Positions 15,628 to 24,804 of a DNA stretch of 64,000 nucleotides are shown here, one piece after another (positions within the stretch are counted from its first letter, which is position 1; every line of letters starts with the position of its first letter). The position numbers and the translations under genes were made by a program. Under the pieces are notes generated by a model, which saw only the letters and a program-made list of their open reading frames with translations, was not told the origin of the DNA and searched no databases. Origin of the DNA: Streptomyces venezuelae (GTDB lineage Bacteria > Actinomycetota > Actinomycetes > Streptomycetales > Streptomycetaceae); the NCBI RefSeq assembly GCF_008642355.1, contig NZ_CP029193.1, positions 620,001-684,000 of the forward strand. Reading direction: 5' to 3'.

Positions 15628-16302
15628 TCAGCCGCCCGTGCCCGGCTTCGTTCCCCAGAGGTAGATGCGGTCGCCCTTCTGCAACAGGTCGTACAGCCGC
15701 CGGGCGTCGTTCACGGCCAGGTTCACGCAGCCTCCCGAACCGGACCTGAAGAGGTCGGAGCGGGTGCCGTGCAGGGCCTGTCCGCCGTTGAAGAACTGCG
15801 CGTACGGCATGGGGACGTGGTAGATCGTCGAGTAGTGGTGACGGTGCCTCAGGTAGATCCGCTGCCAGCCGCGGCGGGTCTCCAGACCGTCCCGGCCGCT
15901 GCGCACCGGCACCGGATCGAAGACCAGCCTGCGTCCGCTCTGCGCCCACAGGATCTGCCGCGTCAGGTCCACGCAGGTGATCCGGTACGGCTTCGCGGGG
16001 CAGGCCCGCCGCTGCGCCGGGTCGCGCCGGATCTTGTCGGCGACGAGGAAGCGGTACGTCCGCAGCGTCGCCCTGCCGTCCGCGGGACGGACGCCGAGCC
16101 GCTGCTGGAGCCGCCGGATGGCCGCGCAGTCCGCGGCGGACTGCCGCCCGTCGACGGGCAGCCGCAGCTCCCGCTCCAGCTGGCGCTGGTACGGGGCGGT
16201 GCCGCCCCGGCACGCGGGGCCGTGGGCGGGCCCGGGAGGCGCCGCGTACGACACGGGGACGGCCAACGACAGTACGGCGATCGCCGGAAGGAGCCAACGC
16301 AT
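15628..16302 (-). CDS. L,D-transpeptidase (YkuD) with peptidoglycan-binding-like region
   Basis: 224 aa exported enzyme forming 3-3 peptidoglycan cross-links or attaching proteins to the wall. ATG 16302 gives a signal peptide (WLLPAIAVLSLAVPVSYA). Residues 55-90 (ADCAAIRRLQQRLGVRPADG) resemble a peptidoglycan-binding domain. The YkuD core begins near 108 (ITCVDLTRQILWAQ) and carries the catalytic HGTRSDLFRSGSGGCVNL motif with His178 and Cys192. It is convergent with the SpaA-repeat surface protein, 32 bases away, which raises the possibility of a functional link to wall anchoring. Confidence 0.92.
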   Translation of the reverse strand: MRWLLPAIAVLSLAVPVSYAAPPGPAHGPACRGGTAPYQRQLERELRLPVDGRQSAADCAAIRRLQQRLGVRPADGRATLRTYRFLVADKIRRDPAQRRACPAKPYRITCVDLTRQILWAQSGRRLVFDPVPVRSGRDGLETRRGWQRIYLRHRHHYSTIYHVPMPYAQFFNGGQALHGTRSDLFRSGSGGCVNLAVNDARRLYDLLQKGDRIYLWGTKPGTGG

Positions 16303-16435
16303 CGCACCAGCTTCACCTGTGTGCGGCCTCTCCCCGGGCGACACGACCCGACCATCGCACAATTGCTCCGAACAGCGGCCCCCGTGTCCCCGCCTCGCAA
16401 CCCTGTTGCAACGTGCCGCGGGGCAGAGTCCCGCC

Positions 16436-16828
16436 ATGGACCGTCATGACCGTCATGAGACGAAGGGCACCGGGAGCGACGTCCCCCTGGTGGAGCTCAC
16501 CCCCGCCGCGGCCCGGCTCCTGCGGACATTGCGGGAGGCCCACGGGCCGCTGATGTTCCATCAGTCCGGCGGCTGCTGCGACGGCAGCGCCCCCATGTGC
16601 TACCCGGACGGCGAGTTCCGTACCGGCCAATCCGACGTCCACCTCGCGTCGCTGACGGTCGAAGGGGTGGCCGAGCCCGTAGCGTTCTGGATGTCGAAGA
16701 GCCAGTACGAGCTGTGGAGCCACACCCGGCTGATCGTGGACGTCGTGCCGGGGCGGGGCAGCGGCTTCTCGCTGGAGGCCCCGGAAGGCGTACGTTTCCT
16801 GATCCGTTCCCGGCTGGTCGGGACGTAG
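16436..16828 (+). CDS. DUF779 domain protein
   Basis: 130 aa cytosolic protein. The DUF779 signature is clear: LRTLREAHGPLMFHQSGGCC, then GSAPMCYPDGEF and WMSKSQYELWSHT. Paired cysteines plus a third suggest a metal or redox site. DUF779 genes usually accompany aldehyde or alcohol dehydrogenases; here none is adjacent, so this copy is an orphan. ATG 16436 follows a purine-rich GGGGCAGAG. The gene starts 133 bases from the divergent transpeptidase start. Confidence 0.9.
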   Translation: MDRHDRHETKGTGSDVPLVELTPAAARLLRTLREAHGPLMFHQSGGCCDGSAPMCYPDGEFRTGQSDVHLASLTVEGVAEPVAFWMSKSQYELWSHTRLIVDVVPGRGSGFSLEAPEGVRFLIRSRLVGT

Positions 16829-16904
16829 CCACCGCCGTCTGGTGAACTCCTCTGGCTGCTGCGACAGTTGATTCGCTGTCCGGTCGGAAACCCAGGGGGA
16901 TCTG

Positions 16905-18179
16905 TTGACTCGCCAGAAGCTGTGCGGTGGACGGTTCAGAACAGGCCTGACCCTCGTCACGACGCTCGGCATGCTGGCCGGCGCGGCTCTCACGGGAGCG
17001 GCGCCGGCCGGTGCCGTTCCCAGGGGTGACGAGCGCGCGTCCGGGCCGGTGGCGCCGGGTGTGCAGTATCGATACTTCGATGTGGCGGGATCCCACGGAG
17101 AGGCCCGCGTGCACATGCTCGACGTGGATCTGCGCGACCCGCGCACCAGCGTCGGCCTGCTGTATCCGGGCAAGGTCGCCGCGCGTGCGCCCGTCTCCGC
17201 GCTCGCGGACGGTGCCGGTGCCGTCGGCGGCATCAACGGCGACTTCTTCAACATCACCGAGACGCAGCACCCCGGCGTGGAGGCGACCGGCGCGCCCGTC
17301 GGCCCCGCGATCACGGGCGGCCACGCGCTCAAGGGCGCCGTGCCGAACGGGCAGCGGTTCGGTCCCGCGATGCCGCCGGGCGTGACCACGGAGGCCGTCC
17401 TCGGCGTCGGGTACGACCGCAGGGCCCGCCTGGACAGGCTCACTCTGGACGGGTGGATCCGCACCAAGGGCGCCCGGCTGCCGCTCGGTGGCCTCAACCA
17501 GTACGCGCTGCCGGTGGGCTCCGTCGGCGCGTTCACCGGCGACTGGGGCTCCGCGTCACGGGTGCGGACGACCTGCGGCACGGACACGAACCGCGGCGCG
17601 CCGTGCAGCACGGACACCCACGAGGTGACGGTCCGCGACGGACGCGTGGTGGCCTCGGCCGACACGCCGGGCACCGGACCGATCGCCCGCGGCACCACGG
17701 TCCTCGTGGGCCGCGAGGCGGGCGCGCAGGAGCTGCGGAAGCTGTCGGCGGGCGACTGGGTGCGCGTCAGTCACCGCCTGGTGGCGGCCGAGTCGCACAT
17801 GCCGCTGCGCTTCGCGCTCGGCGGCTACCCGGTGCTCCGCGGCGGCGAGCCGCTGCCCGGCCTCGACGGGACCACGTCTGCGGTGCGGACCGCCGCCGGT
17901 ATCGCCGACGGCGGACGGCGCCTGCTGCTCCTGTCGCTCGACGGGTCGCCGCAGTTCCGTACGGGCCTGACGATCGCCGAGATGGCGCGGGTGCTCCAGG
18001 ACCTCGGGGCACGGGACGGCTTCAGTCTGGACGGCGGCGGTTCCTCCACGCTGGTCTCCGCCACGTCCACGCTGGTCGCGCGGCCTCCGGGCGCCGAGGC
18101 CGTGGTGGTCCGCAACAACCCCAGCGGAGGGATCGAGCGTCCGGTACCGAACGGCATCGGCGTGTTCTCCCGGTCCTGA
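16905..18179 (+). CDS. secreted phosphodiester glycosidase (NAGPA domain) protein
   Basis: 424 aa. TTG 16905 is preceded by AGGGGGA and starts a signal peptide (TLVTTLGMLAGAALTGAAPAG, cleavage near AGAVP). The NAGPA fold (PF09992) is shown by VGGINGDFFN near residue 108 and FSLDGGGSSTLV near 373, the two most conserved blocks. Family members remove GlcNAc-1-phosphate caps or cleave similar phosphodiesters, and in bacteria act outside the cell or on the envelope. A cysteine pair (TTCGTDTNRGAPC) may form a disulfide. It is convergent with the next gene. Confidence 0.9.
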   Translation: MTRQKLCGGRFRTGLTLVTTLGMLAGAALTGAAPAGAVPRGDERASGPVAPGVQYRYFDVAGSHGEARVHMLDVDLRDPRTSVGLLYPGKVAARAPVSALADGAGAVGGINGDFFNITETQHPGVEATGAPVGPAITGGHALKGAVPNGQRFGPAMPPGVTTEAVLGVGYDRRARLDRLTLDGWIRTKGARLPLGGLNQYALPVGSVGAFTGDWGSASRVRTTCGTDTNRGAPCSTDTHEVTVRDGRVVASADTPGTGPIARGTTVLVGREAGAQELRKLSAGDWVRVSHRLVAAESHMPLRFALGGYPVLRGGEPLPGLDGTTSAVRTAAGIADGGRRLLLLSLDGSPQFRTGLTIAEMARVLQDLGARDGFSLDGGGSSTLVSATSTLVARPPGAEAVVVRNNPSGGIERPVPNGIGVFSRS

Positions 18180-18198
18180 ACGGTCCCGAGCCGGTCGC

Positions 18199-19767
18199 TC
18201 ACTCGGTGTCGCGCACCGCCACGAGCCCGTTGAAGGCGCCCACGTAGGCGGTGCCGTCGGGTCCCAGTGTCACGGGCGCCCAGTTGTTGTCGTACGCGAT
18301 GCCCGTGCCGGCGAGCCGCTTCCAGCGGGTGTCACCGGTGCGGAAGTCGACGGCGGTCAGGTACCAGGCGTCGATGCCGAGCCGGTTGGGTTCCTTCGTG
18401 TAGAAGTACAACAGGCCGTTCGCGGTGGACAGTTTGGGCACTGTGGACGGGGAGCGTTCGCCGCTCTCCCAGACGGTGTCGCAGCCGCTGCCGTCCTCGC
18501 GCACGTCGATCCTGCTGACGCCGCCGACGACGCTGCGGCCGAGGGTGAGCGAGGTGATGTTCTCGTAGCCGTAGTTGTTCTCGACGACGATGCTGTCGCC
18601 CCAGGTGATCAGCGAGTTGTCGGTGGTGGAGGCACCGGGGCCGAAGACGGGGACCTTGCAGACGAGCCGTTCGTCGTCCGGCACGCCGGCGCCGCGCCGG
18701 TAGACGAGGACGTTCATGCGGTCGTCGGCGTTGTCGGTGATCGCCACGTAGTCGTCGTGCGCGCCGAAGAGGTCGGGTGTCGTGCCGGAACCCTGGTTGA
18801 CGGAGCCGGGCTTGGTGCCCGTGCCGCGGTCGTACGTCTGGCGCCACTGGGCCTTCGGCGTGCCGTCGGCGGTGGCACGGAAGCTGTACAGGGCGTGGTC
18901 GGAGACGATCGAGACGCCGTCCTCGGCGACGGAGAACGAGTTCTGGATCTCCTCGCCGTCGAGGCGGACGGAGCGGATGCCGCCGGACTCCGGGTCGACG
19001 GTGCCGACGCGGCCCTGCCGGGTCACCCACCAGATGCGGCCGTCCCAGTCCGGCATCACCGACGTGACGGGGTCGCACTCGCCGCTCGGGTAGAGGTTGG
19101 TCCAGCTCACGCAGTCGTGCGGGACGTGGGCGGTCAGGTCCCACTCCTTGTCGACGACGAAGCGCCACTTCCCGTCCGCGGTGCGTTCGTGCGCGAGCCG
19201 CACGATGTGCTGGCGCGAGTCGGCGAGGACGAGCCGGTCCTGGTCGTCGAGGTACGAGTAGGCACCGCCCGACGTGTCCTTGAAGATCTTCGAGAAGTCG
19301 AGGCGGGTGATGGCCTCGACGGTCGAGGGCCGCTGCGGCAGCTTGTACTCGGCGAGCGTGTCCAGCGTCCCCGGGTCGAGCAGCTTGACCAGGAAACCGG
19401 TGAACGTGCCGCACACGGTGACGATGCGCCCGTCGCGGTCGAAGGTGACGGTCGCGCACTCGCCGCCGAGCGCCGCCATCTTCTCGCTGTCGACAACCGG
19501 CCGCTTTCCGAGCGGCCCGTTCCAGGGGTACGTTCCGCTGCCGGCGGCGTCGGCGTGCATGCCGCTGCGGCCGTTGGCCGCGAGGTACGGGTGCTGGGGC
19601 GGCGGGGTGCCGGGCAGCGGGCGGGCCTCGGCGGGCGCGCCCTGGTACTGCTCGACGAGCCGGTGCCCGGGGGCGTTGGGTATCTCGTCGGCGTACGCGG
19701 GAACCGCGAGGGACACGGTCAGGGCCACGACTCCGGCGGGTACGATGCGGCGCATTCTGCTGGACAT
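18199..19767 (-). CDS. secreted beta-propeller-like protein of unknown function
   Basis: 522 aa. ATG 19767 (or ATG 19755) gives a signal peptide (RIVPAGVVALTVSLAVPAYA). The mature chain is built of repeating strand units with aromatic/Gly turns (DWDGRIWWVTRQGRVG, SVAEDGVSIVSDHALYSF, GDSIVVENNYGYEN, LGPDGTAYVGAFNGLVAV), characteristic of PQQ/SMP-30-like propellers, with four scattered cysteines. No catalytic motif was recognised. It stands alone with its own upstream inverted repeat, and its end is 19 bases from the phosphodiester glycosidase end. Confidence 0.85.
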   Translation of the reverse strand: MSSRMRRIVPAGVVALTVSLAVPAYADEIPNAPGHRLVEQYQGAPAEARPLPGTPPPQHPYLAANGRSGMHADAAGSGTYPWNGPLGKRPVVDSEKMAALGGECATVTFDRDGRIVTVCGTFTGFLVKLLDPGTLDTLAEYKLPQRPSTVEAITRLDFSKIFKDTSGGAYSYLDDQDRLVLADSRQHIVRLAHERTADGKWRFVVDKEWDLTAHVPHDCVSWTNLYPSGECDPVTSVMPDWDGRIWWVTRQGRVGTVDPESGGIRSVRLDGEEIQNSFSVAEDGVSIVSDHALYSFRATADGTPKAQWRQTYDRGTGTKPGSVNQGSGTTPDLFGAHDDYVAITDNADDRMNVLVYRRGAGVPDDERLVCKVPVFGPGASTTDNSLITWGDSIVVENNYGYENITSLTLGRSVVGGVSRIDVREDGSGCDTVWESGERSPSTVPKLSTANGLLYFYTKEPNRLGIDAWYLTAVDFRTGDTRWKRLAGTGIAYDNNWAPVTLGPDGTAYVGAFNGLVAVRDTE

Positions 19768-19791
19768 GCGCCGAAGCTAGATGCCGCTCGC

Positions 19792-19820
19792 ACAACTGTC
19801 CATGACACAACGTCAGTTGT
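19792..19820. promoter_or_regulatory. inverted repeat upstream of the secreted propeller gene
   Basis: ACAACTG (19792-19798) and CAGTTGT (19814-19820) are inverse complements with a 15-base spacer; an inner ACAAC/GTTGT pair shares the right arm. It lies 25-53 bases upstream of the start, where a promoter-operator would be expected. There is no recognised regulator. Confidence 0.3.
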
Positions 19821-19858
19821 TCACGAACCTGCAAGACGGGACGGTGCCACGGTCGGTG

Positions 19859-20053
19859 TCACGGCCGGATCGAGCTGACGATGTCGGCGGTGGCGGTGAG
19901 TCCGTCGTGGATGGTGGGCGCCATGCTCGTGCTCGCCAGATAGAACCCGAGGAGCCCGCAGACGACGGCGTGCGACACCTTCAGCGCTCCGTTGCGCAGA
20001 AAGACCACCGCAAGGATCACCAGGAGCAGCACGACAGAGATCGAGACAGCCAT
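19859..20053 (-). CDS. small conserved membrane protein, 64 aa
   Basis: The start is ATG 20053, with AGGAGGT seven bases upstream, a near-perfect ribosome site. It has two hydrophobic segments: ISVVLLLVILAVVFL (residues 4-18) and a central AVVCGLLGFYLAST (about 31-44), separated by RNGALKVSH, then a polar tail ending IVSSIRP. The sequence is of a type commonly seen in Streptomyces genomes without an assigned function. It is monocistronic, with 91 bases to the propeller gene start on one side and 129 to the phosphodiesterase gene end on the other. Confidence 0.85.
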   Translation of the reverse strand: MAVSISVVLLLVILAVVFLRNGALKVSHAVVCGLLGFYLASTSMAPTIHDGLTATADIVSSIRP

Positions 20054-20182
20054 GGGAAGTACCTCCTCCGCCACGTGGAACCGCGGCTTCCGGCCGTCAG
20101 TCTGGCGTAGCGGAGGGAGCGTCCGGGCGTCTGACCTGTGCTCCGAACGGGTGTTACTTGCGCGAGGGTTGATCCTCGAAGA

Positions 20183-21043
20183 TCATCCGCGGTGTGCGTC
20201 GAGGAACGCTTCGAGCCCCGCGAGGTCGTCGGTGTTGAGGTGATCCACCCCGGCGGCGAGCAGTTCGCCCCAGACCGCTTCGCGCTGCGGACCCGGCAGG
20301 TCGGGCGTGGCCCAGAAGCGCACGCGCTGCCGGCGCGCGTGGGCGGCGGAGACGATGCCGCGCAGCTTCTCGCGTTCGGCGGACGGTATGGGCCCCACGC
20401 CCTGCCAGCTGAAGTTGAGGGACCAGTTGTCGCTGATCAGCGGGATGAGCGAGGCGGGCGCGGGACCGCCGAGGTCGGCGAGCCGCCCGTCGTAGAAGGC
20501 GTACCGCACGCGCTGAGCCTCCATCGGCCCGCGCGCCGCCCGGTCCCCGGAGACGACGGCGGTGACGGCGCCGCGGCGCACCTTCCCGTGGCTGTACGTC
20601 GTGAAGAGGCGCCGGTAGGGCCGCAGATGGCGGTGGAGCTCCGCGTACGTCGACGCGCCCTCGGTCTTGATGTCGATGAGCAGCTGGAAGGGGGTGCGGT
20701 GATACCCCCGGTACACGGAACCGTGCTGGGCGCGCACCCGGGCGGCCAGGGGCGCCAGGTAGAGCGACTCCAGGGTGCGGGTGGGGTCGAGGTCCACGGG
20801 GTCGTGGGCGACGAGCAGCTGCCCGTCGACGAGGTGGATGTCGGCCTCGACGCTGCCGAAGCGGTGGTCGAGCGCGTCGAGGAGCGGGCGGGGGTGTTCG
20901 TAGTCGTTGTGGGCGTGGGCACGGATCAGGGGCCTGGGGTGGTGACCACGTCCGGTCGCGTGCGCGTAGGCGGGCGTCGCGACGCCGCCGACAAGGGCGG
21001 CTCCGAAGGTGGTGAGGGCTCTGCGACGGGTGGTGAGGGCCAT
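20183..21043 (-). CDS. secreted glycerophosphodiester phosphodiesterase-like protein
   Basis: 286 aa PLC-like TIM-barrel phosphodiesterase. ATG 21043 follows GGGAGG; the N-terminus TTRRRALTTFGAALVGG with a twin-arginine pattern (TTRRRALTTF) suggests Tat export. Active-site elements: HAHNDYEH near residue 42, the metal-binding EADIHLVDGQLLVAHDP near 66-82, and LLIDIKTEG near 122-130. In this subfamily HAHNDY replaces the usual HRG. The substrate is likely a glycerophosphodiester or lipid headgroup outside the cell; specificity is unknown. Confidence 0.87.
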   Translation of the reverse strand: MALTTRRRALTTFGAALVGGVATPAYAHATGRGHHPRPLIRAHAHNDYEHPRPLLDALDHRFGSVEADIHLVDGQLLVAHDPVDLDPTRTLESLYLAPLAARVRAQHGSVYRGYHRTPFQLLIDIKTEGASTYAELHRHLRPYRRLFTTYSHGKVRRGAVTAVVSGDRAARGPMEAQRVRYAFYDGRLADLGGPAPASLIPLISDNWSLNFSWQGVGPIPSAEREKLRGIVSAAHARRQRVRFWATPDLPGPQREAVWGELLAAGVDHLNTDDLAGLEAFLDAHRG

Positions 21044-21245
21044 GCTGCCTCCCGGGGGCGAGTGGATGTGGGGTGTCGCCGCACGACGACGGGCGGGACC
21101 ACAGTGAGTATGGGGTCCCACCCGCGCCGGGAAACCCTGCCTGTCCGGGAGTTGGCGCTATCGACGCCGTGCGTTCACGGGCGGGCCGAGGGGCGGCACA
21201 GACGTGTGGTCCGTGCCGCGGAGTTGCCGTGCCGTCAGGTACGGC

Positions 21246-22176
21246 TCAGCGAGGAAGCTGCTCCCCGTTCTGGTCCTGTTTGCCGCACGTGTACTGGATC
21301 AGCTGCGATCCCTTGGCGACGTTGGCGCCGAGGGCGAGGCACTTGGCCGCTGCCGTCGGCGGCACACGGCTTGAGATCGGCAGCGCCCTCTGGTGCCAGC
21401 GGGCCGAGGAGACGCCGTTCTCGATGCCGGTGCGCTCGTCGCTCGCCCTCATCTTCCACAGGTGCTGGAAGTCGTAGACCTGCAGCTCCCCGCCATGGGC
21501 CACGAACAGCTTGTTGCCGTACCAGACCGTTCCGTCGGCGTGGACGTTGTCCACCGGGCTGAAGTCGCCGCTTGGTTCGTCGCCCGTCGGCATGACCAGC
21601 AGGACGTGACCGTAACTCCACTTCCTGCCGGTGGAGTTGACGAGGGAGATCCGGCCGAGGAGGTTGCGCTTGCCGTCACCCATGCCGTTGCACCACGACC
21701 CGGCGTAGAGGTGGTGGCCGTCGACGGTGCCGCCCGGCTGTGCGTCGTGCGAGGCGGTCAGGGCCTGCGGGTGCCAGCCGCCCTTGGGTTCGTAGGAGCC
21801 GGTGAGGTCGTCGCCCTCGTCCCAGCAGAAGCCGATGTACTGGAACGTGCCGTTGATGCCCGTCGTGTGGCACAGCGGACGCCCGGTGTGTCGGCCCGAG
21901 GTCGCGACGTCGGCCGGCGACGCCTTGGTGACGGCGCCGGTCCGCTCGACGCCGCGGATCGCCGCACCGTGGTCGTCGAACATCGTCTCGCGGTCGATCG
22001 CGGGGTGGAACTTCTTGGCCTGCTCGGCGGAGCGCCGCGTCAACGGCCCTTCCTTCGCGTCAGGTTGAGCGGACGCCGGGTCGGCGGTCAGGAGACCGAT
22101 GGCGAGCGAGGCCGGCGAGAGGAGGACCGCGAGAGCCGCCGTGACGGGACTCCGGCGTCCTGCCTGCCTTGGACAT
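21246..22176 (-). pseudogene. frameshifted secreted protein with ricin-like C-terminus
   Basis: The main frame (21246 to about 22150) is fully open upstream of the TTG at 22043 and encodes a signal peptide (SPVTAALAVLLSPASLAIGL, then LLTADPASAQ), but has no start codon. ATG 22176 in another frame (MSKAGR) would join it if one base near 22157 were removed. The body contains HTTGINGTFQYIGFCWDEGD and HHLYAGSWCNGMGDGKRN. The C-terminus CLALGANVAKGSQLIQYTC is a truncated ricin-B-like repeat that stops before the usual QxW. I read it as a frameshifted, possibly decaying gene or a one-base sequencing error. The alternative is an internal TTG start without export. Confidence 0.6.
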
Positions 22177-22239
22177 CACGCCGCAAATTCCTACTTGGCC
22201 GGCGGCGCTGAGATCACGTGTGGTCACGCGGCCGTCGGC

Positions 22240-22900
<661 letters not shown>

Positions 22901-22908
<8 letters not shown>

Positions 22909-23878
22909 GGGGCGCCTCCAGCACGTCCGCGTGGGGGTGGTGGCAGGCGGCGCCGTCGGTGAGCGCAGGCAGCGCACCGCACGCGTCGTCGGCCCGGTCG
23001 CAGCGCGCCGCGAAGGCGCACCCGGCGGGGAGCGCGGAGAGTTCGGGCGGCATGCCGGGGACGGGGGTGAAGGCGCGCTCCGGCAGGGCGTTCAGGAGGC
23101 CGCGGGCGTAGGGGTGCCGGGGGCCGGGCGTGCCGAAGAACGTGTCGGCGTCGGCGAGTTCGACGACGCGGCTCGCGTACATCACGGCGACCCGGTCGGC
23201 GATGCGCTCGGCGGCGGCGAGGTCGTGGGTGATGAGGAGCAGCGCGCGGTCGTCGCCGACGTGCCGGCGCAGCTCGTCGACGGTGCGGTCGACCAGGTCG
23301 CGGTCGAGGCCGGTGGTGGGCTCGTCGGCGAGGAGGAGCGGCGCGTCGCCGATGAGGGCGAGCGCGGTGGCGGCGCGCTGGGCGAGGCCGCCGGACAGTT
23401 CGTGCGGGTAGCGGTCGAGGTGGCCGAGGGGGAACGCGGCGCGTTCGGCGGCCGCTTCCGCGGCGGCCCTCAGCCGCGGCTTCCGTACGCCCACGAGTTC
23501 GCGGAGGGTCTCCTCCAGCTGGGAGCGGACGGTGCGGACGGGTGTCAGGTGGGCGGCCGGGCTCTGCGGTACGAGGCCGACGCGGCGGCCCCGCACGGTG
23601 CGGGCCAGCGTGCGCTCGTCGGCGGTGAGCAGGTCGACGGGGGGCTGGCCGTCCGGGCCCGCGATCAGCGCGGACCCCGCGGTCTGCGCGTTCTCCGGGA
23701 GCAGGCCGAGCAGCGCGGAGGCGAGCACCGACTTGCCGCAGCCGCTCTCGCCGACCAGGGCGAGGCACTCCCCCGCCGCGAGGTCGAAGGTGGCGTCGGT
23801 GACGGCGGAGACGTGCGTGCCGCCGCGCATGCGGAAGCGTACGGAGAGACCGTTCACGGAAAGGACGGGGACCGTCAC
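22901..23878 (-). CDS. ABC transporter ATPase (first), DppD/OppD-like
   Basis: 325 aa. Walker A GESGCGKS near residue 41, Q-loop LVPQSP, signature PHELSGGLAQRAATALAL, Walker B LLLADEPTTGLD and the switch HD in LLLITHDLAAAE are all intact. The C-terminal CAFAARCDRADDAC is the oligopeptide/dipeptide-type cysteine domain that in relatives binds a 4Fe-4S cluster. GTG 23878 shares GTGA with the permease stop, so the genes are translationally coupled. The partner ATPase has weaker motifs, giving an asymmetric ATPase pair typical of this family. Confidence 0.93.
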
Positions 23879-24804
23879 AGCATGAGCTCCGATCGGCGCC
23901 GGGGGTTGATCCGCTCCCGCCAGGCGCCCGCGAGGCCCGCGATCGCCAGGGTGGGCACGATGATGAACAGGCCGGGGAACAGCGTCGGCCACCAGTCGCC
24001 CGCGAGGAGCGAGCCGCGGGCGCTCTGCACGAGCGTGCCGAGGCTGGCCTGGTGGGAGGGGAGCCCGAGGCCGAGGAAGGACAGCGCGGACTCGTGCCAG
24101 ATGGCGTGCGGCACCATGAGGACGGCGGCGAGTCCGGCCTGCGGCAGGACGCCGGGCAGGAGGTGCCGCACGGCGACGCGCAGCCGCGAGGCGCCGCCGG
24201 ATATCGCCGCGTCGACGTAGGGCCGCGAGCGCAGCGACAGGACCTCGGCGCGCACGATGCGGGCGGTGGACAGCCAGTGGGTGAGCGCCACGGAGACGAC
24301 GACCGGCCAGACGCCGGGCCTGAACATCGCGACGATGAAGATGCCGAGCAGCAGGTGCGGCACGGACGCGAAGACGTCGACGAGCCGCATGACGAGGCGG
24401 TCCACCCAGCCTCCGGAGGCGGCCGCCAGCGCGCCCACCGCCGTGCCGATGACGGTGGCGACCACCGCCGCGACGACACCGACCAGAAGTGACACCCGCA
24501 GCCCGTACACGCAGCGCAGCAGCAGGTCGCGGCCCACGTCGTCGGTGCCGAAGGGGTGCGACAGCGACGGCGGCCGGAGCTTCGACGCGAGGTCGACGGC
24601 CTGCTCGTCGAGGTGGACGAGCGGCGGTACGAGGAGGACGGCGAGGACGACCGCGGCGACGAGCACCGCGGACGTGCGCACCCGCCACGCGCGCGTGGAG
24701 CGGCGCACGCCGCCCCGGTCGCGCCACACGACGTCAGCGGTCGCGGTCTCCTCAGCCTTCTGAGACATCTCAGCCACCTCTGCCATCTCGGCCATCTCAG
24801 CCAT
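23875..24804 (-). CDS. ABC transporter permease (DppC/OppC-like)
   Basis: 309 aa integral membrane subunit. After a repetitive N-terminus (MAEMAEMAEVAEM, from tandem nine-base repeats) comes a first membrane segment (SAVLVAAVVLAVLLVPPLV), the family sequence HPFGTDDVGRDLL, then five more hydrophobic segments. The EAA coupling loop is seen as YVDAAISGGASRLRVAVRHL. ATG 24804 overlaps the upstream permease gene by eight bases; a shorter start after the repeats is possible. Confidence 0.92.
   Translation of the reverse strand: MAEMAEMAEVAEMSQKAEETATADVVWRDRGGVRRSTRAWRVRTSAVLVAAVVLAVLLVPPLVHLDEQAVDLASKLRPPSLSHPFGTDDVGRDLLLRCVYGLRVSLLVGVVAAVVATVIGTAVGALAAASGGWVDRLVMRLVDVFASVPHLLLGIFIVAMFRPGVWPVVVSVALTHWLSTARIVRAEVLSLRSRPYVDAAISGGASRLRVAVRHLLPGVLPQAGLAAVLMVPHAIWHESALSFLGLGLPSHQASLGTLVQSARGSLLAGDWWPTLFPGLFIIVPTLAIAGLAGAWRERINPRRRSELML

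Noticed and set aside
14486..16297. Minus-strand open frame of 603 codons
   Set aside because: Antisense to the SpaA domains and in the wrong frame for the L,D-transpeptidase, which has the HGTRSDLF/GGCVN motif.
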